This document shows positions 1 to 5,158 of a stretch of 6,597 nt of DNA, piece by piece (within the stretch, counting starts at the first letter, position 1; each line of letters starts with the position of its first letter). The position numbers and the translations under genes are program-made. The DNA comes from an uncultured bacterium (GTDB taxonomy: Bacteria > Bacillota > Clostridia > Lachnospirales > Lachnospiraceae). The notes beneath the pieces were generated by a model that saw only the letters and a list, made by a program, of their open reading frames with translations, did no database searches and was not told the origin of the DNA. The stretch is taken from the NCBI GenBank assembly GCA_947071365.1, contig CAMTFT010000101.1:1-6597 (forward strand), in the 5' to 3' direction.

Positions 1-46
1 TACACCTATTAAGTCGTCGGCAGCGTCAGATGTGTATAAGAGACAG
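1..46 (+). other. Illumina Nextera library adapter with P5 end and i5 index (artefact)
   Basis: This is sequencing-library DNA, not genome. Bases 1-5 (TACAC) match the 3' end of the P5 primer. Bases 6-13 (CTATTAAG) match, as I recall it, Nextera XT i5 index S518. Bases 14-27 are TCGTCGGCAGCGTC, the read-1 adapter, and bases 28-46 are AGATGTGTATAAGAGACAG, the Tn5 mosaic end. The order and spacing are exactly those of a finished Nextera fragment, so the genomic insert starts at 47. The likely origin is untrimmed read-through that was assembled onto the contig end. Any reading frame crossing this stretch is meaningless. Confidence 0.97.
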
Positions 47-82
47 GAAAGGGATATCTATATGATATTGATGGCTGAATAA
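47..82 (+). CDS. Possible 3' stub of an upstream gene
   Basis: Directly after the adapter junction one frame reads ERDIYMILMAE and then stops at TAA (80-82). It could be the last eleven codons of a gene cut by the library fragment end. Eleven open codons can easily arise by chance and the peptide matches no family I recognise, so this is only a possibility. The other supporting point is its position, with the stop about 90 bases before the next well-supported start. Confidence 0.2.
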   Translation, partial: ERDIYMILMAE

Positions 83-91
83 AAGCTTTTC

Positions 92-123
92 GTGTACCAC
101 AGAATGATAATTCCGTAGTACAT
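92..123. repeat. Imperfect inverted repeat with GATA loop
   Basis: GTACCACAGAAT (94-105) faces ATTCCGTAGTAC (110-121) across the four-base loop GATA (106-109). Ten of twelve positions pair, and T93-A122 plus G92-T123 extend the stem. No T-tract follows, so it is not an obvious intrinsic terminator. It lies about 50 bases before the start of the gene at 173 and could be a weak operator, an mRNA hairpin or chance. Confidence 0.35.
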
Positions 124-172
124 TCTTACGACGATTAAAAAAGAAAAGAACTGCAGAGAAGGAGGCGCTTTC

Positions 173-604
173 ATGGAAACGGAGAAAAGGCCGGAACAGA
201 AGATACTTTTTGCGTTTAAGATGGGACAGAAATGGTGTGAACTGACCGGTTATATGGGAAAACAGTATCAGGTAACGACCGCTTTTGGAGGAAATGCCCT
301 GGAGCGGTTTTTGAGCTGTGGAGACAATCGTTGGTCTGCGCTTTTGATTGGTGAGGAGCTGTTTATGGAACTGTGCGATGAGCCGCAATGGCAGGAGCGA
401 TTTGATACCGTGGCGAAAAATATGCCGATACTGCTGCTGGTGGAGGGGGATCTGCCGAAGCCATTTTCCATGATGGAGTTTGTAACGGACATCATCCGCC
501 GAAAAGAACACTTGGGATTTGCAGCCAGAAGAGTTCGCCACACTGCTGAGTTGTTTCGCCTGCAGCAGAGTGTACATCGCAGGAAAGAAGAACAGGAAGC
601 CTGA
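173..604 (+). CDS. Hypothetical protein, possible degenerate receiver-like fold
   Basis: This gene encodes 143 residues that I do not recognise as a named family. The start is well supported: AAGGAGG at 159-165 sits seven bases before ATG 173. The predicted layout resembles the alternating strand/helix pattern of a response-regulator receiver: ILFAF near residues 11-15, YQVTTAF near 32-38, ALLIGEEL near 56-63 and MPILLLVEGD near 84-93. LPKPFSMMEFV (94-104) then looks like the conserved Lys-Pro-Phe segment at the end of receivers. The phosphoacceptor Asp expected after the third strand is missing (GEE instead), and the stretch between strand four and the KPF segment is very short. If it is related at all, it is a pseudo-receiver that cannot be phosphorylated in the usual way. 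The C-terminal 30 residues are rich in Arg, Lys, Glu and Gln. No signal peptide or membrane segment is visible. It is probably monocistronic because a terminator follows at 648. The coding call is firm; the fold is inference. Confidence 0.8.
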   Translation: METEKRPEQKILFAFKMGQKWCELTGYMGKQYQVTTAFGGNALERFLSCGDNRWSALLIGEELFMELCDEPQWQERFDTVAKNMPILLLVEGDLPKPFSMMEFVTDIIRRKEHLGFAARRVRHTAELFRLQQSVHRRKEEQEA

Positions 605-647
605 TGACAACCACTGATCTGGCTGCCAGCGACGGGCGGATGGGCAG

Positions 648-692
648 AAACCGCGGAACCCGGATTTCCGGTATTGTTTCGGCGGTTTTTTT
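648..692 (+). terminator. Rho-independent terminator after the 173-604 gene
   Basis: AAACCGC (648-654) pairs with GCGGTTT (682-688). An inner CCGG/CCGG hairpin (660-663 with 668-671) continues the stem, with GAAC/GTTTC pairing in between. A run of seven T (686-692) ends the structure. It lies 44 bases after the TGA of the upstream gene. Confidence 0.75.
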
Positions 693-702
693 GTGCTATA
701 CT
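674..702 (+). promoter_or_regulatory. Putative sigma-A promoter for the transporter gene
   Basis: TTGTTT (674-679) and TATACT (697-702) are separated by 17 bases, close to the TTGACA/TATAAT consensus. Transcription would start near 709, giving a leader of about 60 bases before GTG 769. The -35 box lies in the 3' arm of the preceding terminator, so the two signals overlap. The -10 match is good and the -35 is weaker. Confidence 0.5.
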
Positions 703-714
703 TTATCGAATACA

Positions 715-748
715 GTCTGACAGCTCAAGTGAAAACAGAATGTCTGAC
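715..748 (+). repeat. GTCTGAC direct repeat in the transporter leader
   Basis: GTCTGAC occurs at 715-721 and again at 742-748, 27 bases apart start to start. Both copies lie between the likely transcription start and the GTG of the transporter gene. A metal-responsive repressor could bind such repeats, but a seven-base match in a short leader may be chance. I do not recognise it as a known regulator box. Confidence 0.25.
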
Positions 749-768
749 GTATAGAATGGAGTGATTTT

Positions 769-1623
769 GTGCAGGAAATTTTACTCGACAGCATCATAGA
801 CTGTCTGAAACTTCTGCCGTTTCTGTATCTTTCTTATCTGGTGGTGGAGTATGCAGAGCATAAGATGAGCAGCAAAACGAAAGAGCTGATATACCGGGCC
901 GGAAAGGCGGGGCCGTTTTTGGGCGGTCTGATCGGAATTATACCGCAGTGCGGATTCTCTGCGGCAGCGGCGGGGCTGTTCGCGGGAGGAATGGTGTCTC
1001 CCGGCACACTGCTGGCCGTCTTTTTGTCTACTTCAGATGAAATGCTGCCGATCATGGTATCGGAGGGAATCGAGCCGTCTGTCATCATAAAAATACTGGC
1101 GGTCAAAGTAGTGGTGGCGATTATCGCCGGCCTCGTGCTTGATCTTGTAGTGGAGCATATTTTTGGGCGCAGGAATGAGATGCCGGAGCATCCCGATATG
1201 TGCGAACACGGCCACTGCGGCTGCGGGGAACATGGCATCTGGTATTCTGCGATGCACCATACGGTCCGGACGGCAGCTTTTCTGTTTCTTATTTCCCTGG
1301 TGATCGGTTTTGGAATGGAGTGGCTCGGCATAGCAGGCGCTTCAAAGGAAATGGTAAAGATTCCGGGCGTGGAAGCGGTGCTGGCAGGACTGGTGGGCAT
1401 GATTCCGAACTGTGCGGCTTCCGTGCTGATCACACAGCTTTTTTTGGAGGGGATCCTGGGGAGCGGTGCGCTGTTTGCCGGTCTTCTGTGCGGCGCAGGC
1501 ACAGGGCTTTTGGTGCTGTACCGTGAAAACCAAAGCAAAAAGATGAATCTGGCTATCACCGCCGTGCTGTACGTAAGCGGGACGGTGGGCGGAATGATCG
1601 TCGGAGGGCTTGGAATTTTATAA
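769..1623 (+). CDS. Putative metal/arsenical exporter, ArsP_2 (10TM heavy-metal exporter) family
   Basis: This gene encodes a 284-residue polytopic inner-membrane protein, probably an exporter of a metal or metalloid. Family members are annotated as arsenic efflux protein or putative manganese transporter; the real substrate is not readable from sequence. The start is GTG 769 with GGAG at 758-761. About eight hydrophobic segments are visible, arranged as two related halves. GLIGIIPQCGFS (53-64) matches GLVGMIPNCAAS (207-218), and both are followed by LF..G. The IP(Q/N)C motifs are the likely centre of the transport path, and STSDEMLP (87-94) follows in the first half only. Between the halves, residues 141-164 form a His/Cys-rich loop with H141, C145, H147, H149, C150, C152, H155, H163 and H164, a plausible metal-binding site. 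It has its own likely promoter at 674-702. hslO follows 47 bases later with no terminator seen, so they may share a transcript. Family assignment is from memory of the motif pattern. Confidence 0.8.
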   Translation: MQEILLDSIIDCLKLLPFLYLSYLVVEYAEHKMSSKTKELIYRAGKAGPFLGGLIGIIPQCGFSAAAAGLFAGGMVSPGTLLAVFLSTSDEMLPIMVSEGIEPSVIIKILAVKVVVAIIAGLVLDLVVEHIFGRRNEMPEHPDMCEHGHCGCGEHGIWYSAMHHTVRTAAFLFLISLVIGFGMEWLGIAGASKEMVKIPGVEAVLAGLVGMIPNCAASVLITQLFLEGILGSGALFAGLLCGAGTGLLVLYRENQSKKMNLAITAVLYVSGTVGGMIVGGLGIL

Positions 1624-1670
1624 AACAGTAAGATCATATTTTCAGAATGATTGGAAAGGATGTTAGATAT

Positions 1671-2549
1671 ATGGATTATATAGTAAGAGCTACGGCAGCG
1701 AATCAGCAGATCCGCGCATTTGCATCAACGACCCGGGAGATGGTGGAGACGGCCCGCAGTTATCACAACACAAGCCCGGTGGCTACGGCTGCGCTGGGAC
1801 GGCTTTTGACGGCAGGCGCGATGATGGGCGCGATGATGAAGGGGGATAAGGATATCCTGACGCTTCAGATCAAGGGAAACGGGCCGATAGGCGGCATCAC
1901 GGTTACGGCGGATTCCAGAGCGAATGTCAAGGGCTACGTGCAGAACCCGGAGGTGATGCTCCACGCAAATGCAAAGGGCAAGCTGGATGTCGGCGGCGCA
2001 ATCGGAATCGGCATTTTGAATGTTATCAAGGATCTTGGAATGAAGGAGCCGTATGTGGGCCAGTGCGAGCTGAAGACCGGGGAGATCGGGGACGATCTGA
2101 CGTATTATTTCGCGGTTTCCGAGCAGGTGCCATCCTCCGTCGGCCTGGGCGTTTTGATGGAGAAAAATAATACCGTGAAGCAGGCGGGTGGTTTTATCAT
2201 TCAGTTGATGCCGTTTACTTCGGAGGAAGTGGTTGACAGGCTGGAAAAGAAACTGGCGGATGTGACTTCGGTGACTGCCATGCTGGATGCGGGCATGACG
2301 CCGGAGCAGATCCTGGACGAGCTGCTGGGAGAGTTCGGTGTGGAGATCACGGATACGCTTCCGACACAGTACCATTGTGACTGTTCCAGAGAACGGATCG
2401 AGCGGGCGCTGATCAGTATAGGAAAGAAGGATCTGCAGGAGATGATCGATGCAGGAGAATCTATCGAGGTAAACTGTCATTTCTGCAATAAAAAATATCA
2501 GGTAACGGTAGATGAGCTGAGGGAACTGTTGAAGAAATCCAGCCGTTAG
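1671..2549 (+). CDS. hslO: Hsp33 redox-regulated molecular chaperone
   Basis: Hsp33 is a cytosolic holdase that is inactive when reduced and zinc-bound, and is switched on by oxidative unfolding. It then protects proteins from aggregation under oxidative or bleach stress. The protein has 292 residues, the usual length for the family. The N-terminal chaperone domain opens with MDYIVRATAANQQIRAF and contains the typical HNTSPVATAALGRLL segment. The C-terminal redox switch is complete: C236-x-C238 and C269-x-x-C272, the four zinc ligands. An in-frame ATG at 1647 would add eight residues (MIGKDVRY), but AAAGGA at 1655-1660 lies inside that extension and is placed to serve ATG 1671, and family members begin at MDYIVRA. 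It sits between the transporter gene and nadE on the same strand. I see no separate promoter. Confidence 0.96.
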   Translation: MDYIVRATAANQQIRAFASTTREMVETARSYHNTSPVATAALGRLLTAGAMMGAMMKGDKDILTLQIKGNGPIGGITVTADSRANVKGYVQNPEVMLHANAKGKLDVGGAIGIGILNVIKDLGMKEPYVGQCELKTGEIGDDLTYYFAVSEQVPSSVGLGVLMEKNNTVKQAGGFIIQLMPFTSEEVVDRLEKKLADVTSVTAMLDAGMTPEQILDELLGEFGVEITDTLPTQYHCDCSRERIERALISIGKKDLQEMIDAGESIEVNCHFCNKKYQVTVDELRELLKKSSR

Positions 2550-2645
2550 ACGGTATGGCGATGCAAAGCTTCTGCGGCAGACGTATGGAGAGCATGATAT
2601 TTGGGGCATGCTTCTTTCAGGATGAAGGAAGAGAAGGGAGAAAAG

Positions 2646-4559
2646 ATGAGAGACGGATTTATAAAGGTAGCTGCGGTGACACCGGAGATCAGGGTGGCAG
2701 ACTGCGTATTCAATACGGCCAGCATTTGCAGAGGGATAGATGAGGCGCTGGCGGAAAAAGCGAAGATCATTGTTTTTCCGGAGCTTTGCGTGACCGGGTA
2801 TACGTGCAACGACCTGTTCTGGCAGGATGTGCTCCTGTGTGAGGCGAGACATGAGCTGCATCATATTCTGACGCACACGAAGGGAAAGGATGCCCTTGTT
2901 TTTGTGGGACTGCCCTGGGAGAAGAACGGGAAGCTTTACAATGTGGCGGCGGCCATCTGTGACGGAAAGCTGCTGGGGCTTGTGCCGAAGCGGTATATTC
3001 CGAATTACAATGAATTTTATGAGGCGCGTTATTTTACGCCGGGCAGTGAGACGGTGGAATGGATAACATTTGAAGGGGCGCCGGTTCCCTTCGGCATGAA
3101 TCAGCTTTTCTGCTGTTCAAACCCGGAGGGGCTGCAGGTGGCAGCTGAGATCTGCGAGGATCTGTGGGCTCCGAATCCGCCGAGCACGGCTCATGCGCTT
3201 GCCGGAGCAAATATCATCGTGAATCTGTCGGCCAGTGATGAGGTGACGGGCAAAAATCTGTATCGGGAATCGCTGATCGCCGGACAGTCGGCGCGGCTGC
3301 TTAGCGGATATATTTACGCCAGCGCAGGGGAAGGGGAATCCACTCAGGATCTTGTCTTTGGCGGTCATAACCTGCTGGCGGAGAATGGCTATATTCTGGC
3401 GCAGTCCCCCCGTTTTTCCTGCGGTCTGGTCTGTGCGGAATTCGATATCAGCCGCCTTCGGGCAGAGCGCCGCAGAATGAATACCTTCGAATCATCGGGA
3501 GAGGAAAATTACGAAAAGATCCGTTTCCATCTGGAGGATGAGGAAACGTCTCTGACGAGAATATTTGACCCGGCGCCCTTTGTTCCGTCAGGAAAGGCTG
3601 ACCGGGAAAAGCGCTGTGAGGAAATTTTGACGATACAGGTACTGGGATTGAAAAAGCGGCTGCAGCACACCGGTTCAAAGTATACTGTCGTAGGTATTTC
3701 CGGCGGCCTTGATTCTACGTTGGCGCTGCTGGTTATGACGAAGGCCCACGATATGCTGGGGCTTCCGCGAAACCAGATGACGGCAGTGACAATGCCCGGC
3801 TTTGGAACTACGGACAGGACGTACCACAACGCCTGTGAGCTGACGAGACGCCTTGGAGCGGAGCTTTTGGAGGTGGATATCCGGGATGCCGTCAATCTGC
3901 ATTTCAGGGATATCGGACAAGATCCCGACGTGCATGATGTGACGTACGAAAACAGCCAGGCCAGAGAGCGGACGCAGGTATTGATGGACATCGCAAATAA
4001 AAAGGGCGGCTTGGTGATCGGAACGGGAGACATGTCAGAGCTTGCACTTGGATGGGCGACGTACAATGGCGACCACATGTCCATGTATGGGGTGAACTGT
4101 TCCGTGCCGAAAACACTGGTGCGTCATCTGGTGCGGTATTATGCTGACACCTGCGGCGATGATGGTATCAGCCAGATTCTGTATGATGTGCTGGATACGC
4201 CGGTGAGTCCTGAGCTTCTGCCGCCCGAGAACGGCCGGATATCCCAGAAGACAGAGGATCTTGTGGGGCCGTATGAGCTGCATGATTTCTTCTTATATTA
4301 TCTGCTTCGTTTTGGGTATTCTCCGTCAAAGATATACCGCGTGGCAAAGCTGGCGTTTGATGGGGCGTATGACGACGGGACGATCCTGAAATGGCTGAAA
4401 AAGTTCTACTGGAGATTTTTCTCGCAGCAGTTCAAGCGTTCCTGTGTCCCGGACGGCCCGAAGGTGGGAAGCGTCGCGCTGTCGCCCAGGGGAGATCTGC
4501 GGATGCCAAGTGATGCGTGTGTGCGGATCTGGATGGAAGAGCTGGAGACGCTGGGGTAA
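2646..4559 (+). CDS. nadE: Glutamine-dependent NAD+ synthetase
   Basis: The enzyme makes NAD+ from nicotinic acid adenine dinucleotide, ATP and glutamine, the last step of NAD synthesis, in the cytosol. The protein has 637 residues, normal for the two-domain glutamine-using form. The N-terminal nitrilase-like glutaminase domain (about 1-300) shows the Glu-Lys-Cys triad: E46 in VFPELCVTGY, K115 in GLVPKRYIPNYNEFYE and C170 in AAEICEDLWAP. The C-terminal synthetase domain carries the ATP P-loop SGGLDS (352-357), then MPGFGTTDRT (383-392), ENSQARERTQ (435-444) and IGTGDMSELALGW (458-470). All key residues are present, so the enzyme should be active with glutamine. ATG 2646 is preferred because AAGGGA (2634-2639) lies six bases upstream; an in-frame ATG at 2601 would add fifteen residues without a good ribosome site. 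It follows hslO by 96 bases. No clear terminator follows it before the next promoter at 4606. Confidence 0.97.
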   Translation: MRDGFIKVAAVTPEIRVADCVFNTASICRGIDEALAEKAKIIVFPELCVTGYTCNDLFWQDVLLCEARHELHHILTHTKGKDALVFVGLPWEKNGKLYNVAAAICDGKLLGLVPKRYIPNYNEFYEARYFTPGSETVEWITFEGAPVPFGMNQLFCCSNPEGLQVAAEICEDLWAPNPPSTAHALAGANIIVNLSASDEVTGKNLYRESLIAGQSARLLSGYIYASAGEGESTQDLVFGGHNLLAENGYILAQSPRFSCGLVCAEFDISRLRAERRRMNTFESSGEENYEKIRFHLEDEETSLTRIFDPAPFVPSGKADREKRCEEILTIQVLGLKKRLQHTGSKYTVVGISGGLDSTLALLVMTKAHDMLGLPRNQMTAVTMPGFGTTDRTYHNACELTRRLGAELLEVDIRDAVNLHFRDIGQDPDVHDVTYENSQARERTQVLMDIANKKGGLVIGTGDMSELALGWATYNGDHMSMYGVNCSVPKTLVRHLVRYYADTCGDDGISQILYDVLDTPVSPELLPPENGRISQKTEDLVGPYELHDFFLYYLLRFGYSPSKIYRVAKLAFDGAYDDGTILKWLKKFYWRFFSQQFKRSCVPDGPKVGSVALSPRGDLRMPSDACVRIWMEELETLG

Positions 4560-4605
4560 AGTGCTTTGGGATGAAATTCCTGACGACAACAGATAAACTC
4601 GGGTG

Positions 4606-4633
4606 TTGACAAATAGACCGGAAATGGTATACT
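4606..4633 (+). promoter_or_regulatory. Sigma-A promoter of the thrS T-box operon
   Basis: A perfect TTGACA (4606-4611) and a near-perfect TATACT (4628-4633) are separated by 16 bases. Transcription would start near 4640, about 20 bases before the T-box stem I. It lies 46 bases after the nadE stop, so the operon is transcribed independently of nadE. Confidence 0.85.
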
Positions 4634-4852
4634 GAAAAAAGCAATGGATTTATAATACAGAGAACACGTTGACGAGACGAGTAAAATGCGGAAGCATCCA
4701 GAGAAGGGGCGGCTGCTGGAAAGCCCTTATGCGGAACCATTTGAAAACTACCTCGGAGTGGCCCCAATCCGGCCCGGTGACTCCGTTACAGTCAGATGAG
4801 TGGTTTTGCAGATGCAGATTGCAGCAAAGGAGCGGCGGTCTGTAAAACAAGC

Positions 4853-4888
4853 AGGGTGGAACCGCGAGTAATGAATGTTACCCGTCCC
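4853..4888 (+). promoter_or_regulatory. T-box antiterminator
   Basis: GGG (4854-4856) can pair with CCC (4886-4888), and GCG (4864-4866) with CGT (4883-4885). This leaves the seven-base bulge TGGAACC (4857-4863) free to bind the NCCA end of uncharged tRNA. The segment CGTCCC (4883-4888) is shared with the terminator's 5' arm, so the two folds exclude each other. Confidence 0.88.
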
Positions 4889-4931
4889 ATGCAGTCTTAT
4901 TTGGGCTGTGTGGGGCGGGTCTACTTGTTTT
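4880..4931 (+). terminator. Regulated intrinsic terminator of the T-box leader
   Basis: ACCCGTCCCATGCAG (4880-4894) pairs with CTGTGTGGGGCGGGT (4906-4920) over 15 positions, three of them G-T, with an 11-base loop. The following TCTACTTGTTTT is only moderately T-rich. This is the default fold when tRNA-Thr is charged. Confidence 0.9.
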
Positions 4932-4948
4932 AGAAAGGAGAGTTTACC

Positions 4949-5155
4949 ATGAAGGAAAAACTGAAAGCAATTTTTTTGAGCAACTGGACTACCAGCGAAA
5001 AATGTCTGCTTCTGGCGGATGTACTGCTTCTGGGCGTACTGCTTGGATGGCTGACGTCTCCGCTTAAGAATGGATTCCGTATTTTAAGCGGCAATACGTG
5101 GGATTTCAGCCGCAATGATTATTGGGAAGAAGAGGAAATGGAAGAGGAGGAATAA
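4949..5155 (+). CDS. Small single-pass membrane protein with acidic tail, unknown function
   Basis: This gene encodes 68 residues and matches no family I recognise. AAAGGAG at 4934-4940 lies eight bases before ATG 4949, so translation is well supported. Residues 1-18 are basic and polar (MKEKLK, then NWTTSEK). About residues 19-36 form one hydrophobic segment (CLLLADVLLLGVLLGWL). Residues 40-59 are polar with several aromatics. The protein ends in a run of eight Glu broken by one Met (60-68). It has no visible catalytic motif and is probably anchored in the cytoplasmic membrane. It is the first gene after the T-box terminator and only three bases separate it from thrS, so it should rise with ThrRS when threonine is short. 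The Glu codons at its end carry the thrS ribosome site. It is not an attenuator peptide, because it lies after the terminator and is not rich in Thr. It could be a regulatory or scaffold peptide; this is open. Confidence 0.8.
   Translation: MKEKLKAIFLSNWTTSEKCLLLADVLLLGVLLGWLTSPLKNGFRILSGNTWDFSRNDYWEEEEMEEEE
5144..5152 (+). promoter_or_regulatory. thrS ribosome binding site inside the small gene
   Basis: GAGGAGGAA is made from the last three Glu codons of the upstream small gene. Its GGAGG core (5146-5150) lies eight bases before ATG 5159. Ribosomes finishing the small gene at TAA 5153-5155 stop on top of this site, which favours translational coupling. Confidence 0.8.
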
Positions 5156-5158
5156 AAA

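Larger units (their letters stand above)
4661..4931 (+). ncRNA. T-box riboswitch, tRNA-Thr responsive
   Basis: This untranslated leader senses the charging state of tRNA-Thr and controls read-through into the downstream genes. The base of stem I is a K-turn: CAC (4665-4667), GTTGA, CGAG (4673-4676) against CTCG (4752-4755), GA, GTG (4758-4760). The specifier loop shows the usual AGTA (4680-4683) opposite GAA (4743-4745), closed by AAATG/CATTT (4684-4688 with 4738-4742). The specifier region reads ACT-ACC (4747-4752), both threonine codons. The apical part of stem I carries the conserved AGAGAAGG and GCTGCTGGAAAGCCC segments. Stem III is GTTTTGCAG (4803-4811) with CTGTAAAAC (4840-4848). The T-box AGGGTGGAACCGCG (4853-4866) exposes TGGA to pair with the tRNA acceptor end. 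Uncharged tRNA-Thr should favour antitermination. Confidence 0.96.

Noticed and set aside
14..46. Tn5 mosaic end read as a natural transposon end
   Set aside because: The 19-base mosaic end is directly joined to the synthetic Nextera primer site, index and P5 end, which occurs only in library construction.
26..610. 194-codon open frame on the minus strand at the left end
   Set aside because: It runs into the Nextera adapter and covers the whole 173-604 gene, which has a strong ribosome site. The protein is low in family-like features, so it is a shadow.
1200..1526. 108-codon plus-strand frame inside the exporter gene
   Set aside because: It is an out-of-frame reading of the exporter with no ribosome site and no recognisable domain.
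834..1637. 267-codon minus-strand open frame opposite the exporter
   Set aside because: It is antisense to a gene with clear membrane segments and paired motifs. The translation is rich in Pro, Ser and Ile as expected from an antisense reading and has no recognisable domain.
1647..1670. Upstream ATG as the hslO start
   Set aside because: The best ribosome-site-like sequence (AAAGGA, 1655-1660) falls inside this extension and serves ATG 1671, which gives the conserved MDYIVRA N-terminus.
2591..2612. AGCATG/CATGCT inverted repeat between hslO and nadE
   Set aside because: The stem is only six pairs with a ten-base loop and has no T-tract, so it does not support a terminator or riboswitch call.
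2555..2743. 62-codon plus-strand frame overlapping the nadE start
   Set aside because: No Shine-Dalgarno precedes its ATG, and most of it overlaps the nadE coding region in another frame.
1725..2876. 383-codon minus-strand open frame opposite hslO and the start of nadE
   Set aside because: It spans two confidently identified genes and the gap between them. Its length reflects codon composition of the real strand, and no ribosome site or family motif supports it.
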